IMG/VR virus record: IMGVR_UViG_3300037242_000417
Coordinates: 1 to 29,498 of that record
Strand: one strand, 5' to 3'
Origin: a virus
DNA length: 29,498 nucleotides
Position 1 is the stretch's first letter. Every line of letters starts with the position of its first letter. This document shows, piece by piece, positions 5,903-13,544 of the stretch. The notes beneath the pieces were generated by a model that had not been told where the DNA came from, ran no database searches, and saw nothing but the letters and a program-made list of their open reading frames with translations. The position numbers and the translations under genes are program-made.

Positions 5903-8818
5903 CTAATTCACGCCGCGAACGATCGCCCACGGATCGGGCATGAGCGACGGGATGAACCGCTGCATTTCAAACCACGCGCCCACCGCATTGGTGCCGAATT
6001 GGAAGGCGACGCGCTCGGCCAAAACATTTATCGGCAACTCCAAATCTTTCGGCGAGGGCGAGACGAGCGGCAGCGTGGGTAGCGCTGTAGCGAACGCTTC
6101 GTTAGCCGCGAAGGCGGTGAGATTCAACGTGCCAGCGCCTTCCGCATACAAAGTGAGATACGAAAATAATTTGCGATGTGCGCGCACGTCGTACTGCTGC
6201 TCGAGATCGTGGCTCAGAAAGAAAAATGTGGTGTAGTAAGCGTCGATCGCGGCGCCGTCGTCGGAATATTGCGCGTCAAGCATTTGATAGATCTTTCCGT
6301 TCGCCGTGCCGTTGCCCAAAAAAAGTTGCGCCGTGCCATCCGCGCGCTCGGCCAGCGTGGCGCAATTCGCCACGATGCTCCACGGGCACCAGCGGCGCGA
6401 GCGCCCGGCGGAAAACAACTTTCCGCTGATCGTGGAAAAGTGATACGGGCCCAGCGCCGCGATTTCGCTCGACGAAAAGCAACTGCGGTAATCGAGCATC
6501 AGCACGATCGAAGGAGTGGTGGCCGAGCCCAGCGGCACGCCGCACAAAATGCGGCGATTGTGCGTATCCACGCGCACCCACAGCGTGTGCGCCGCGGCCC
6601 AATTGATTTGGTCCCACAGCGGCTGAATTTCCTGCGAGATTTTCGTGGGCTCACCGCCATCATATATATAGAGGCCCTGCCGCGCGGCGATCACCGCCCA
6701 ATCTTCGCCAATGTCCACGCCGTTCACGGACGGCGTGCCGATGGTGCGCGAAATTTCGGTGACGGTCCACGAAGCGGGTTCGTTGCCGCTGCTGTCCTGC
6801 GTGGAATACAAGCCGTGATCCTTCGCGAAATATAAAATGCCGCGCAATTCAAACGCAGCGCGCACGGCTTGACCATCGCCGTCCGCGATTTCAAGCAAGC
6901 CGGTGACGCCGTCGTAGCTTTCCGGGCTGCCCGCGCCGGAAGCGCGCACCACGCTGGTGTTGTACGGCTCGGCGGTGGGAAAAATCTCAATGTTGTCGAC
7001 GCCGAATCCGCCGCCCACGCTCGGCGTGCCGTCGGCAAAAACGCGCAGCACCAAATCCGCCGGCACGGTGGACATCGCGGCCGTGAGCGGCGCGATAAAT
7101 TCCTGCCACGCGCTGGTGGCTTGCGCCGCGGTGACTTCAATGCCGGTGGTATTGATGCCGCCCGACGCGCTGTAAAGATGAATGTGCAGCGTGCCCTGCG
7201 TGGCCGGCGGCGAACCGACAGCGCGCACGCGCGCGCGCACTGAGTACGCAGTTTGCACCGCGATGCGCGTGACGCCGAGAGGATCGGCCACCGCGCTCTG
7301 CGTGATCAGTCCGCGCGTGGCGGTCGTGCCATTGCCCAAGATGTCGTACGCGCCGCCCCACACGCCGTTATCGCGCTGGCCGCCGGTGTAAAACGTCGCG
7401 TCGGGAGTCCATCCGAGAGGCACGCCGCTGGTGGGATCGAAGCCGCCGTCGAAAGTGAGATTTTGCCAGTTCGATAATTTATTTCGCTCGCCCCACCAAA
7501 ACATTCTGTCGGAATATCCGATGCCGCCGGCGCATTCGCCGAGCTCAACCAAATTAAAAAGTGGATCGGCCAGCGTGCCGGCCAGCACTTGCGAATCCGA
7601 AAAATCCACGGACCACGTGGTGGTCACGGTGTCATTGATCTGCATTTGCGGCGAGCCTTCATCGCCCGTGGTGTAATAAAACGACGCGCCGCCCGACGCC
7701 GTGAACATCAAAATTCGCGCCACGATGTTCACCAGATTCAGCGGCAGCGGAATGCCCGTCACTTGCGCGCGGCAATTCCCTATCGAGGTCCACGAAATCG
7801 CCGGCGATGGCTGCGTGATGTAGCCCTGCCGCGTGATGAACGCGACCGCGACTTGATGCGTGCCCGCCGCGATTGAGCCGAGCGGACTCGCCGTGCCCGC
7901 GTAGTCGGATTCATTCACGCCCGCTTGCGCGAAAGTGAATTGCGTGCCGCTCGAGATCGACGCGACCGCAAATGTCCCGTTCAAATCCGATGGCGCGCCG
8001 GCCGTGCCGCTCGCGCCGGCTTCGTCGTCGCCGATTTGCACCCAGGTGAAAATTGTGTTCGTGCCATCCACGGTGGCCACGATGTATTCGCCATTGAAAT
8101 CCGTTGTGCCGCCGGTGACGCCGGCGACCAGAATTTCCGCGCCGGCGGCGATCGCCAGTGCCGCGGAAGCGTTCGCGGTGACCACGTCGCCCGAGCGCTG
8201 AATCGTCGCGAGCGCGATCGGCGCGGCGGTGGTCACGTTCGCGATCACAATTTGGTCCGAGCTATCGAGATTGTGCGCCGTGGCCGTGTTCACGGTGACC
8301 ACATTCGACGCGCGCGTGATGCTCGAAATATTCGCAATCACGTCGGCCACCGCCGCGGGTCCCGCGCCCGGACCGACCTGGCTCACGCGATCGAAATAAG
8401 TTCCGTCATATTGACGCGGCAGATCGAGCCCAAATTGCCCGTCGCCAAACGCCATGTATTCGCGCCCGAATAAAGTAGCGGAAGCAGCGCGCGCCCCGGC
8501 CACGATGCCCGACGCAATTTCCGTGAGCACGCCCGGCGCCGAAGAAAGTTCTCCCCACAGCGTACCGTTTGAATCGAGTGCCAGCAGCGTTTGCGCGAGA
8601 TTCTGCTGAATGTACGTTTTCAGATAATTCACGGTGGGATTTCCCGCGATCGGCGTGTAAACCGATTGCAGCCCCGGCCGCGTGCGCACCGCGCCATTCA
8701 AAAACGAAATGTCCTGGCAATCCGGCGAGCAGCCAAACGGCAAATCCGGCGCAGCCATATCGGTGACAAGCCCGCCAAACAAATCCAGCGGAACGTCGGT
8801 TGTGCCTGCGATGCTCAT
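5903..8818 (-). CDS. Large phage neck / tail-stem protein (P22 gp10 or T7 gp12 type, tentative)
   Basis: I place the start at the ATG at 8818, because the 26 extra upstream codons are hydrophobic and not phage-like. The product is 971 aa. The N-terminus has the pattern PLDLFGGL, a cluster of Pro/Cys residues, and DISFLNGAVRTRPGL. I associate such a segment with large stem or DNA-stabilisation proteins of short-tailed phages. Beta-rich repeats follow, including two consecutive modules with DFNGEY and DLNGTF cores (genomic 7889-8107). The C-terminal half has propeller-like strands such as LYIYDGGEPTKI and RRILCGVP. The gene follows the adaptor gene, as in P22 and T7, where the equivalent protein plugs the portal and joins the tail. 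The function is from order and length; the ATG has no clear ribosome site. Confidence 0.75.
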   Translation of the reverse strand: MSIAGTTDVPLDLFGGLVTDMAAPDLPFGCSPDCQDISFLNGAVRTRPGLQSVYTPIAGNPTVNYLKTYIQQNLAQTLLALDSNGTLWGELSSAPGVLTEIASGIVAGARAASATLFGREYMAFGDGQFGLDLPRQYDGTYFDRVSQVGPGAGPAAVADVIANISSITRASNVVTVNTATAHNLDSSDQIVIANVTTAAPIALATIQRSGDVVTANASAALAIAAGAEILVAGVTGGTTDFNGEYIVATVDGTNTIFTWVQIGDDEAGASGTAGAPSDLNGTFAVASISSGTQFTFAQAGVNESDYAGTASPLGSIAAGTHQVAVAFITRQGYITQPSPAISWTSIGNCRAQVTGIPLPLNLVNIVARILMFTASGGASFYYTTGDEGSPQMQINDTVTTTWSVDFSDSQVLAGTLADPLFNLVELGECAGGIGYSDRMFWWGERNKLSNWQNLTFDGGFDPTSGVPLGWTPDATFYTGGQRDNGVWGGAYDILGNGTTATRGLITQSAVADPLGVTRIAVQTAYSVRARVRAVGSPPATQGTLHIHLYSASGGINTTGIEVTAAQATSAWQEFIAPLTAAMSTVPADLVLRVFADGTPSVGGGFGVDNIEIFPTAEPYNTSVVRASGAGSPESYDGVTGLLEIADGDGQAVRAAFELRGILYFAKDHGLYSTQDSSGNEPASWTVTEISRTIGTPSVNGVDIGEDWAVIAARQGLYIYDGGEPTKISQEIQPLWDQINWAAAHTLWVRVDTHNRRILCGVPLGSATTPSIVLMLDYRSCFSSSEIAALGPYHFSTISGKLFSAGRSRRWCPWSIVANCATLAERADGTAQLFLGNGTANGKIYQMLDAQYSDDGAAIDAYYTTFFFLSHDLEQQYDVRAHRKLFSYLTLYAEGAGTLNLTAFAANEAFATALPTLPLVSPSPKDLELPINVLAERVAFQFGTNAVGAWFEMQRFIPSLMPDPWAIVRGVN

Positions 8819-8914
8819 GATGTTTGGTCTCGAAGTGTGAGAATTATTCCAACCGAGCACAGTTAAGAGTGCCTGCGCCACAAATGCACAAATCAACCGC
8901 GATGGTTTTGATCT

Positions 8915-9000
8915 TGGAGGGCCAGGCTTTAGGCCGGCATTGCGAATCCCGCCATGAACGCGGTGAAATGAAAGATGCCAGCCCGAAAGCTCGCGCTACA
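8915..9000. repeat. Decayed family C hairpin pair
   Basis: GGCCAGGCTTTAGGCCGGC at the left and GCCAGCCCGAAAGCTCGCGCTACA at the right match the family C pair at 5181-5260 with mismatches. The gap 8819-9074 contains nothing else I can support. Confidence 0.55.
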
Positions 9001-9074
9001 ACTGCCGGAGCAGCGGTCGTGAGGCGCCAAGTTATTTGAAATCGGTTTCTGAAAGACGAAGTTGCGGAACTACC

Positions 9075-9185
9075 CTATATCGGCCGGTCCTTGAATGTTG
9101 TGGGCGGGCGTTTCTTCGGAGCTCGGAGACCGAGCAGAATCATTCCCGTGCAAATTCCGCTAAAGATCAGAATCGGAAATATCAT
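9075..9185 (-). CDS. 36-aa small membrane protein, overlapping the upstream gene
   Basis: A 36-codon frame starts at the ATG at 9185, nine bases after AAGGAG, and stops at 9075-9077. It overlaps the end of the 96-aa membrane protein gene by 26 bp, so translation could be coupled. The peptide is one hydrophobic segment (MIFPILIFSGICTGMILLG) followed by a short basic tail with the sequence RAPKKRPP. This is the layout of a single-span membrane microprotein. The function is unknown; a partner of the upstream membrane protein or a lysis regulator are possibilities. Confidence 0.5.
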   Translation of the reverse strand: MIFPILIFSGICTGMILLGLRAPKKRPPTTFKDRPI

Positions 9186-9450
9186 CTCGAAGGTCTCCTT
9201 CTCTGCCCTCTAACGTGGCGTTTGCTTCTATCTTGATCCGAAAGTATAGCAGAGTGATTCCCGCGACAGCGAAGAAAAGCTCTACCCAGAGCGTTAAAGG
9301 TAGCCATCGGAGCCAGAACATCGAGTGAGAGTAAACGTACTGGTCGGCGGTTCTATCGTGCAACACCATATCCAGCGGAACGAATACGAGAACCAGCACA
9401 CCAATCTCTCTAAGGGATTCTCCCAACAGCCTTCTGTGAATACGATTCAT
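9160..9450 (-). CDS. Two-span small membrane protein
   Basis: The 96-aa product has a short basic N-terminus and two hydrophobic segments (about residues 16-30 and 47-71), the second very rich in Leu, Trp and Phe. A charged acidic tail with several Asp follows. The DNA here (about 9040-9600) is visibly less GC-rich and less GCG/CGC-biased than the structural genes, suggesting a moron or host-derived insert. The start ATG overlaps the stop of a tiny upstream frame by ATGA. No family is recognised. A holin role is conceivable, but the gene lies far from the endolysin. Confidence 0.65.
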   Translation of the reverse strand: MNRIHRRLLGESLREIGVLVLVFVPLDMVLHDRTADQYVYSHSMFWLRWLPLTLWVELFFAVAGITLLYFRIKIEANATLEGREGDLRDDISDSDL

Positions 9451-9500
9451 GAAGAGCGCCGGATTCTGCAGGTGAATCTCGGTCGGCCACGCTTCTTCAT
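9447..9500 (-). CDS. Possible 17-aa basic micro-ORF (AT-hook-like core)
   Basis: MKKRGRPRFTCRIRRSS would be encoded here. Its ATG overlaps the stop of the frame above by ATGA, and its TGA overlaps the ATG of the 96-aa membrane gene the same way. The KRGRP core resembles an AT-hook. At this length coding is very uncertain; it may be a leader peptide or chance. Confidence 0.2.
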   Translation of the reverse strand: MKKRGRPRFTCRIRRSS

Positions 9501-9633
9501 TCCAGGGCCCTCATTGCTTTCTTCTTGAAGAGCTTCGTTTTCAGAAGCATGCCTCCGCCGTCATCGTGCAGAGCGTAGAGTACCAACTGCTACCGTACAC
9601 TGCAAATAATCAGTACAGTTTGGGATTATCTGC

Positions 9634-9972
9634 CTACAACAATTTCCGGAACGCGGCCTCGAACTGAATGTTGGTGTCGCCGGAAATGCGGGCGGGATAT
9701 GTGCTGGCGGCGAGCTCGGTGGCCGACGCGGTGCTGATTTTTATTTTGCCGTTATTCAGCGCGCTGCCGGGAATCCAGCCGTAGTTGTCGCCGGTCGTGC
9801 CGCCGGCCCACAACTGCACAGGCGTCAAACTCGCGCCGATTTGCCCGGCGACGGTGGTGAAGTCGAGTGTGTCTCCACCAGTCGAGTAGCTGCCCGACGG
9901 CGTTAGCTTGCCAAAAACGTAAATGTTCCCCGTGCCGGTATCCACGTCCGTGATCGTGATTGCGAGCGCCAT
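9634..9972 (-). CDS. Small phage structural protein (beta-rich)
   Basis: The ATG at 9972 is preceded by GAGGAG, a good ribosome site. The 112-aa product is beta-rich, starting MALAITITDVDTGTGN, with many Gly, Thr and Ser, almost no Cys and no hydrophobic span. A C-terminal helix resembles those of decoration or minor virion proteins. It sits between the head-tail adaptor and the large stem protein in transcription order, so a head-tail joining or decoration role is plausible. I cannot name a family. Confidence 0.75.
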   Translation of the reverse strand: MALAITITDVDTGTGNIYVFGKLTPSGSYSTGGDTLDFTTVAGQIGASLTPVQLWAGGTTGDNYGWIPGSALNNGKIKISTASATELAASTYPARISGDTNIQFEAAFRKLL

Positions 9973-10042
9973 GAGATCTCCTCTCGTTGCAATGATTGCG
10001 ATGATTGTTGGTTTACGGTTTTCGGTTTATGACGTTGGGTTG

Positions 10043-10072
10043 TGTAGCGGAGGCCTTCAGGCCTCCGCTACA
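10043..10072. repeat. Family C hairpin
   Basis: TGTAGCGGAGGCCTTCAGGCCTCCGCTACA is a perfect palindromic hairpin with a small loop, between the start at 9972 and the plus-strand membrane gene at 10135. Confidence 0.85.
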
Positions 10073-10134
10073 AAAGGCTTTTCGCGCGCGACGAAAACAA
10101 TTTAGTCCGTGATAGATTGCGATATGGACATCGG

Positions 10135-10383
10135 GTGACAACTACTCGAAAATTCGCGCATCTTGTCCCGATCCTGTGCATCGCCGCGCAGATGGCAGTG
10201 TTTTCCATCGAATTTCACCATTGGTTGCCAATCACGAATGTATGGAACGCCGATATGATCGCAACTCTCGTGGCCGTCGTTGGCAGCGTCTACGCCGGCG
10301 TAAAAGCGAATCGGTGGTGGTTCGTGTTGACCGGCATCGAAGCGCTGATTGCGATCTTGCTCGCCGTCGCGCTGGGCGGGTAA
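10135..10383 (+). CDS. Three-span small membrane protein on the opposite strand (holin-like or moron)
   Basis: The 82-aa product from the GTG at 10135 has three hydrophobic segments, roughly residues 8-25, 38-56 and 61-82, the last two separated by a short loop with Lys, Asn, Arg and Trp-Trp. That membrane topology is very unlikely by chance in this GC-rich, Arg-rich sequence background. A TTG at 10117 in the same frame is an alternative start; neither has a strong ribosome site. The gene is on the plus strand, divergent from the gene at 9972 and convergent with the adaptor gene. Class I holins are about this size with three spans, but other small membrane proteins also fit. The function is unassigned. 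Confidence 0.55.
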   Translation: MTTTRKFAHLVPILCIAAQMAVFSIEFHHWLPITNVWNADMIATLVAVVGSVYAGVKANRWWFVLTGIEALIAILLAVALGG

Positions 10384-10423
10384 GCGCCCGCCAGGAATAC
10401 GGTCCGCGGCCGCGCATGGTTTT

Positions 10424-10601
10424 CCGGGTGCCCCATCCTTGTCCGCCGCGGCGGACAAGGGTGGGTCTTTCTTTTCTCCGTCGCGATCGACGCTACGACG
10501 AAACAAAACATCGACAGACCCACCCTCGCCTGCCTGCCGGCAGGCAGGCAGAAAACGCGAGGATGGGGCACCCGCCTTCGCCGAGGCTTCGGCGGGCAGG
10601 C
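10424..10601. repeat. Family A repeat pair with nested palindrome and GC module
   Basis: The left half lies at 10424-10468, with a GTCCGCCGCGGCGGAC tip. The right half lies at 10515-10573 and carries CCTGCCTGCCGGCAGGCAGG (10529-10548) in its loop. The CGCCTTCGCCGAGGCTTCGGCGGGCAGGCC module follows to 10601. The adaptor gene stop is about 32 bp beyond. Confidence 0.9.
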
Positions 10602-10632
10602 CCGCAAAGGCAAATTCCGGAAACGCTGCGCG

Positions 10633-11358
10633 CTAAATTATTGGGCCATACCCCGCGCGCCAGGAATACGGCCGTCGACGCCGCGCGCTTTGCTGCTCGC
10701 GCAACACGGCGCGCGAAATTAAATCTTCGAGCGCGTCGGAGCCGGCGTCGTCCCAGCGCTCGGAGAGCGGCGAGCCGCGTGCGCCCGAGGCCAGCGCCGC
10801 GGTGAAATACGCGATCGGTTCCTGCGCGTTGCGAATCAGCACGGGACTGGTTGCGTCGGTCAAATTCGGCAGCGAAGCCTGATAGCGCAAGCGAATCTGC
10901 GTGTCCTGCGTGGCGCCAAGGAACCACAGGCCGTCGGTGCGCCACTCCCAAAATCCCAGCGCGATTCCCTGCTCTTGCGAAGGCAGGCCGCCGTGATCGG
11001 TGAGGTCGATCATCTCGGCGAAATCGTCGGTGGAACCGTTCGCGCGCTCCCACAATTTCACCGGCACCAGCAAATCGAACGGCAATTGATTCGGCGGCGC
11101 CGTCGCGTCGGTGATGGAAACCTGCAACGAGGGATCCACCGCGCCAACGGCCGGCACCACGAGCAGCACGTCGTCAGTGATGAACGAAGCCGAGCCGACA
11201 TTCGCGAGCGCGCGCTGCACTTTGCGATACGCGGCGTTCGCGTACGGCAGCAGCAGCGTGTCGGTGAAAAGATTGCCCGCGGCGTCGTTCAGCAGCGAAC
11301 GCACGAGCGACGTGATTTGCCCCGCAGTGTTGTAAGCGCTGGTGGCAACGACCGGCAT
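10633..11358 (-). CDS. Head-tail adaptor / connector protein (tentative)
   Basis: The ATG at 11358 follows AAGGAG. The 241-aa product begins with a helical region of the type TAGQITSLVRSLLNDAAG...LLPYANAAYRKVQRAL (about 10-50). A beta-rich middle follows that includes WERANGSTDDFAEM and GFWEWRTDGLWFLG (about 100-150), then a helical, Arg-rich C-terminus. This arrangement is typical of adaptor proteins that bind beneath the portal in short-tailed phages, as in the gp4/gp11 roles of P22 and T7. Its place just before the large stem-protein gene fits. The assignment is by pattern and context; no sequence search was possible. Confidence 0.7.
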   Translation of the reverse strand: MPVVATSAYNTAGQITSLVRSLLNDAAGNLFTDTLLLPYANAAYRKVQRALANVGSASFITDDVLLVVPAVGAVDPSLQVSITDATAPPNQLPFDLLVPVKLWERANGSTDDFAEMIDLTDHGGLPSQEQGIALGFWEWRTDGLWFLGATQDTQIRLRYQASLPNLTDATSPVLIRNAQEPIAYFTAALASGARGSPLSERWDDAGSDALEDLISRAVLREQQSARRRRPYSWRAGYGPII

Positions 11359-11464
11359 GGTTTTCTCCTTCTATAAGTTTTTCGCGGGGCCGCGGATTTC
11401 TTATCGGCGACCGAGCTCGCCCCGGGTCGCTCAGTGATCGCTAACGTTTCGGCGCGGTTGGTTT

Positions 11465-11605
11465 TCCGGGTGCCCCATCCTTGCGGTTTTGGCAAGGGTG
11501 GGTCCGGCAGTTCTGTTCCTGCGCGGCGGAAACAAACTACCCTCGATAGCATGCCGGAAAAAGAAAGACCCACCCTTGCAGAGTGCGCAAGGATGGGGCA
11601 CCCGG
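11465..11605. repeat. Family A repeat pair
   Basis: The left half is at about 11465-11504 and the right half at 11567-11605, separated by 62 bp. The right half begins 44 bp after the stop of the 59-aa membrane gene. The rest of the 11359-11648 gap shows no gene. Confidence 0.9.
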
Positions 11606-11648
11606 TAAGGCAAATTCACAAATACGCGCGCGATTGGGCGCGGTGTCC

Positions 11649-11828
11649 CTACCCGCGCAGTTTCTTGCCGATGTACACCGCTGCGGCGCCGCCGACGATG
11701 CACGCGGCGATCGCGTAGTGATGAATGCTCAAAATACCTCCGGCGATGAACGCCCCAAATCCGGCGAGCTCGACGATCTCTCCAATTTTCTTCGCTTCCG
11801 TGGTTGCAGCGGTGGCAGTCATGGTCAT
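11649..11828 (-). CDS. 59-aa two-span membrane protein
   Basis: The open frame runs upstream through a repeat, but the ATG at 11828 follows AAAGGAG, so this start is chosen. The 59-aa protein has a short Thr/Ala N-terminus and a helical EAKKIGEIVEL stretch. Two hydrophobic segments (about residues 21-36 and 38-54) are joined by a tight Ser-Ile-His-His-Tyr turn, and the end is basic (GKKLRG). It could be a small holin or pinholin-like protein, or an accessory membrane protein. It lies between the zinc-ribbon gene and the adaptor gene. No family recognised. Confidence 0.65.
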   Translation of the reverse strand: MTMTATAATTEAKKIGEIVELAGFGAFIAGGILSIHHYAIAACIVGGAAAVYIGKKLRG

Positions 11829-11922
11829 GATGTTCTCCTTTGGTTCGGATTTCGGATTCCGGAACGCGAGCGCCGCGAAAATATTGTGCGCGAGGCCGGC
11901 GCCGGCGTTCGGTTTTGGTTTT

Positions 11923-12075
11923 CCGGGTGCCCCATCCTCGCGGTTTTTGCCTGCCTGCCGGCAGGCAGGCGAGGGTGGGTCTGTCGGTTTTGTTTCTCGT
12001 CGTGATGTCAGATGAAATGCCGGAGAAAGAAAGACCCACCCTTGTCCGCCGCGGCGGACAAGGATGGGCCACCCG
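11923..12075. repeat. Family A repeat pair with nested palindrome
   Basis: The left half (11923-11982) has CCTGCCTGCCGGCAGGCAGG (11950-11969) in its loop. The right half (12032-12075) has a GTCCGCCGCGGCGGAC tip. The two halves thus use different loop modules on the same outer arms. Confidence 0.9.
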
Positions 12076-12206
12076 TAAAAGCGAATTCCGGAAATCCCGC
12101 ACGCAAATACGGCGTGTGGCACACCACGGGATTACCAATTGCGGATATGTAATCGCGTGACGACCCGCGACGGCAAACCTTCGGTCGCGCGGCGAATGTC
12201 GTTGTC

Positions 12207-12478
12207 CAGCCCCGTAGCCTGCCTGCCGGCAGGCAGGGGGCGGCACAATCTAGCCCAGGGCGGAAGCCCTGGGTAACGGAGACCTAAGTAATCTTTCTCA
12301 AATGTTTTCTGGAGCGCCGTAGGTGCGACACAAACAATCGCGGAAATGTAATTTGATCTCACAAATTCAAAACATGTGTCGCCTCTACGGTGCTTAAACA
12401 TTTGAAGAACAGATCTATTTGCGGATGCGTCCCAGGGCTGACGCCCTGGGCTAGGCTGTTTCGTCCCTGCGGGGCTGG
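12207..12478. repeat. Family B MITE-like element, full length
   Basis: This element of about 272 bp has inverted ends CAGCCCCGTAG and CTGCGGGGCTGG. The inner hairpins have CCCAGGGC/GCCCTGGG arms, and the left arm contains the 20-bp palindrome (12218-12237). It is the closest relative of the element at 4164-4456, colinear through almost all its length. Its right end overlaps the last codons of the zinc-ribbon gene (12451-12478). No gene is supported in 12076-12450. Confidence 0.85.
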
Positions 12479-13272
12479 TTTGTTTGCGCGCCGCGATCCT
12501 GGCCTGGAGCAGCTGCCGGAACATTCCTGGGCGCGACCGGCGGCGCGGGTGCGGCGGACCGTGTTGCTGACGACGCATTCGCGGCGGCGGACGTTTCGCG
12601 CGCGGGCGTTGCGATCGGCGTTGCCGTCGCCGCATCCACCGGCTCGCTCCACAATCCCAGCGCCTTCGCCTTCTCGCGATCCAAAATCGCGCCGCAGGAT
12701 TTGCATACAGCCACGTGCGGTTTCACGCGATCGCCGCAGCCAGGGCATTCGGATGTTTCGTGCAACTGATAATTCCATTCGCGCTCGAGCCCGAGCTCAT
12801 GCGCGCCGCGTCGCTGCACGTCGTCCAAGAACAAATACGAATGCGAGCGCGCCCATTCGCGATCGGCTTCGGCGACTTTGCGTCGATAAAAGGCTTCGAG
12901 ACGCCGGCGCGCGTCGGTGATCTCTTCGGCCGTGGGCTCATCGCCGGCGCAAACGAACGCTCCGAGAAAGGAATCCTCGCCCGCGTCGCCATTGATTTCG
13001 CGGCACAAATCGGCGGCGATATCTCGCGCGGAAATATTTATGTCGATGGAGCGCTTATCGCCCATATCGATCACCGCCTTGCGCGGAGTGACGCGCGTGA
13101 GCGACGGCAACGGCGCGCTCGACACCGCGCCGCCGGAGTCTTCATCGGCAGCCTGGGCAGAAGGATGCGCTCCGGCAACGTCAGCGGCGCGAATAAAAAA
13201 CGCGCCGTAGTTGCGGTGCAAACTCCAACTCTGCGCGGTCAGATTTGCGATCACAGCAGTTTCTTCGGACAT
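12451..13272 (-). CDS. Zinc-ribbon phage protein with repeat-derived C-terminus
   Basis: The ATG at 13272 follows GGGAGGAAAC, a strong ribosome site, so the 12 upstream codons are dropped. The product is 273 aa. Residues about 30-140 are of unknown type, with a helical, charged stretch near 115-140 (TAEEITDARRRLEAFYRRK). A four-Cys zinc ribbon follows at Cys176, Cys179, Cys190 and Cys193 (CPGC...CKSC). The remaining 75 residues are Ala/Pro/Thr-rich low complexity. The final residues and the TAG are encoded by the right end of a family B repeat, so the natural C-terminus may have been lost. The role is unknown; it lies in the head-completion part of the block. A structural or DNA-binding protein is possible. 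Confidence 0.75.
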   Translation of the reverse strand: MSEETAVIANLTAQSWSLHRNYGAFFIRAADVAGAHPSAQAADEDSGGAVSSAPLPSLTRVTPRKAVIDMGDKRSIDINISARDIAADLCREINGDAGEDSFLGAFVCAGDEPTAEEITDARRRLEAFYRRKVAEADREWARSHSYLFLDDVQRRGAHELGLEREWNYQLHETSECPGCGDRVKPHVAVCKSCGAILDREKAKALGLWSEPVDAATATPIATPARETSAAANASSATRSAAPAPPVAPRNVPAAAPGQDRGAQTNQPRRDETA

Positions 13273-13544
13273 TTCGTTTCCTCCCGATTCCCCGTTTCCG
13301 TTTGGCATCGACTTCGTGGCGCAGACTTTCCTGACTGTGTGTCTCGCAGCATGTGAAACTGTTGTGCTGGGCCGAATGTTTACTACTGTGGTCTGGTCTC
13401 ACGATATTTACTTGGCCAGATCTAACTAACCCTGCAAACTTGCGCTATCGAGTAGATCGAGGCGTTGTGTACCGCCGCCGTTTGCCCGATGAAGATCTTG
13501 CGACACAGGACGCAGTGCTTTTTCGCGACACGGCTGGAGGCGAG

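Noticed and set aside
11431-12246. Frames running through the repeat pairs (peptides with CPPRRTRVGLSF or GVPHPCAVCKGGS-like runs)
   Set aside because: These are translations of family A repeats that recur at each junction; they are not conserved genes.
13353-13544. Upstream extension of the secreted-protein frame to 13353
   Set aside because: The inner ATG at 13545 has GGAGG and begins a signal peptide; the extension would bury the signal sequence.
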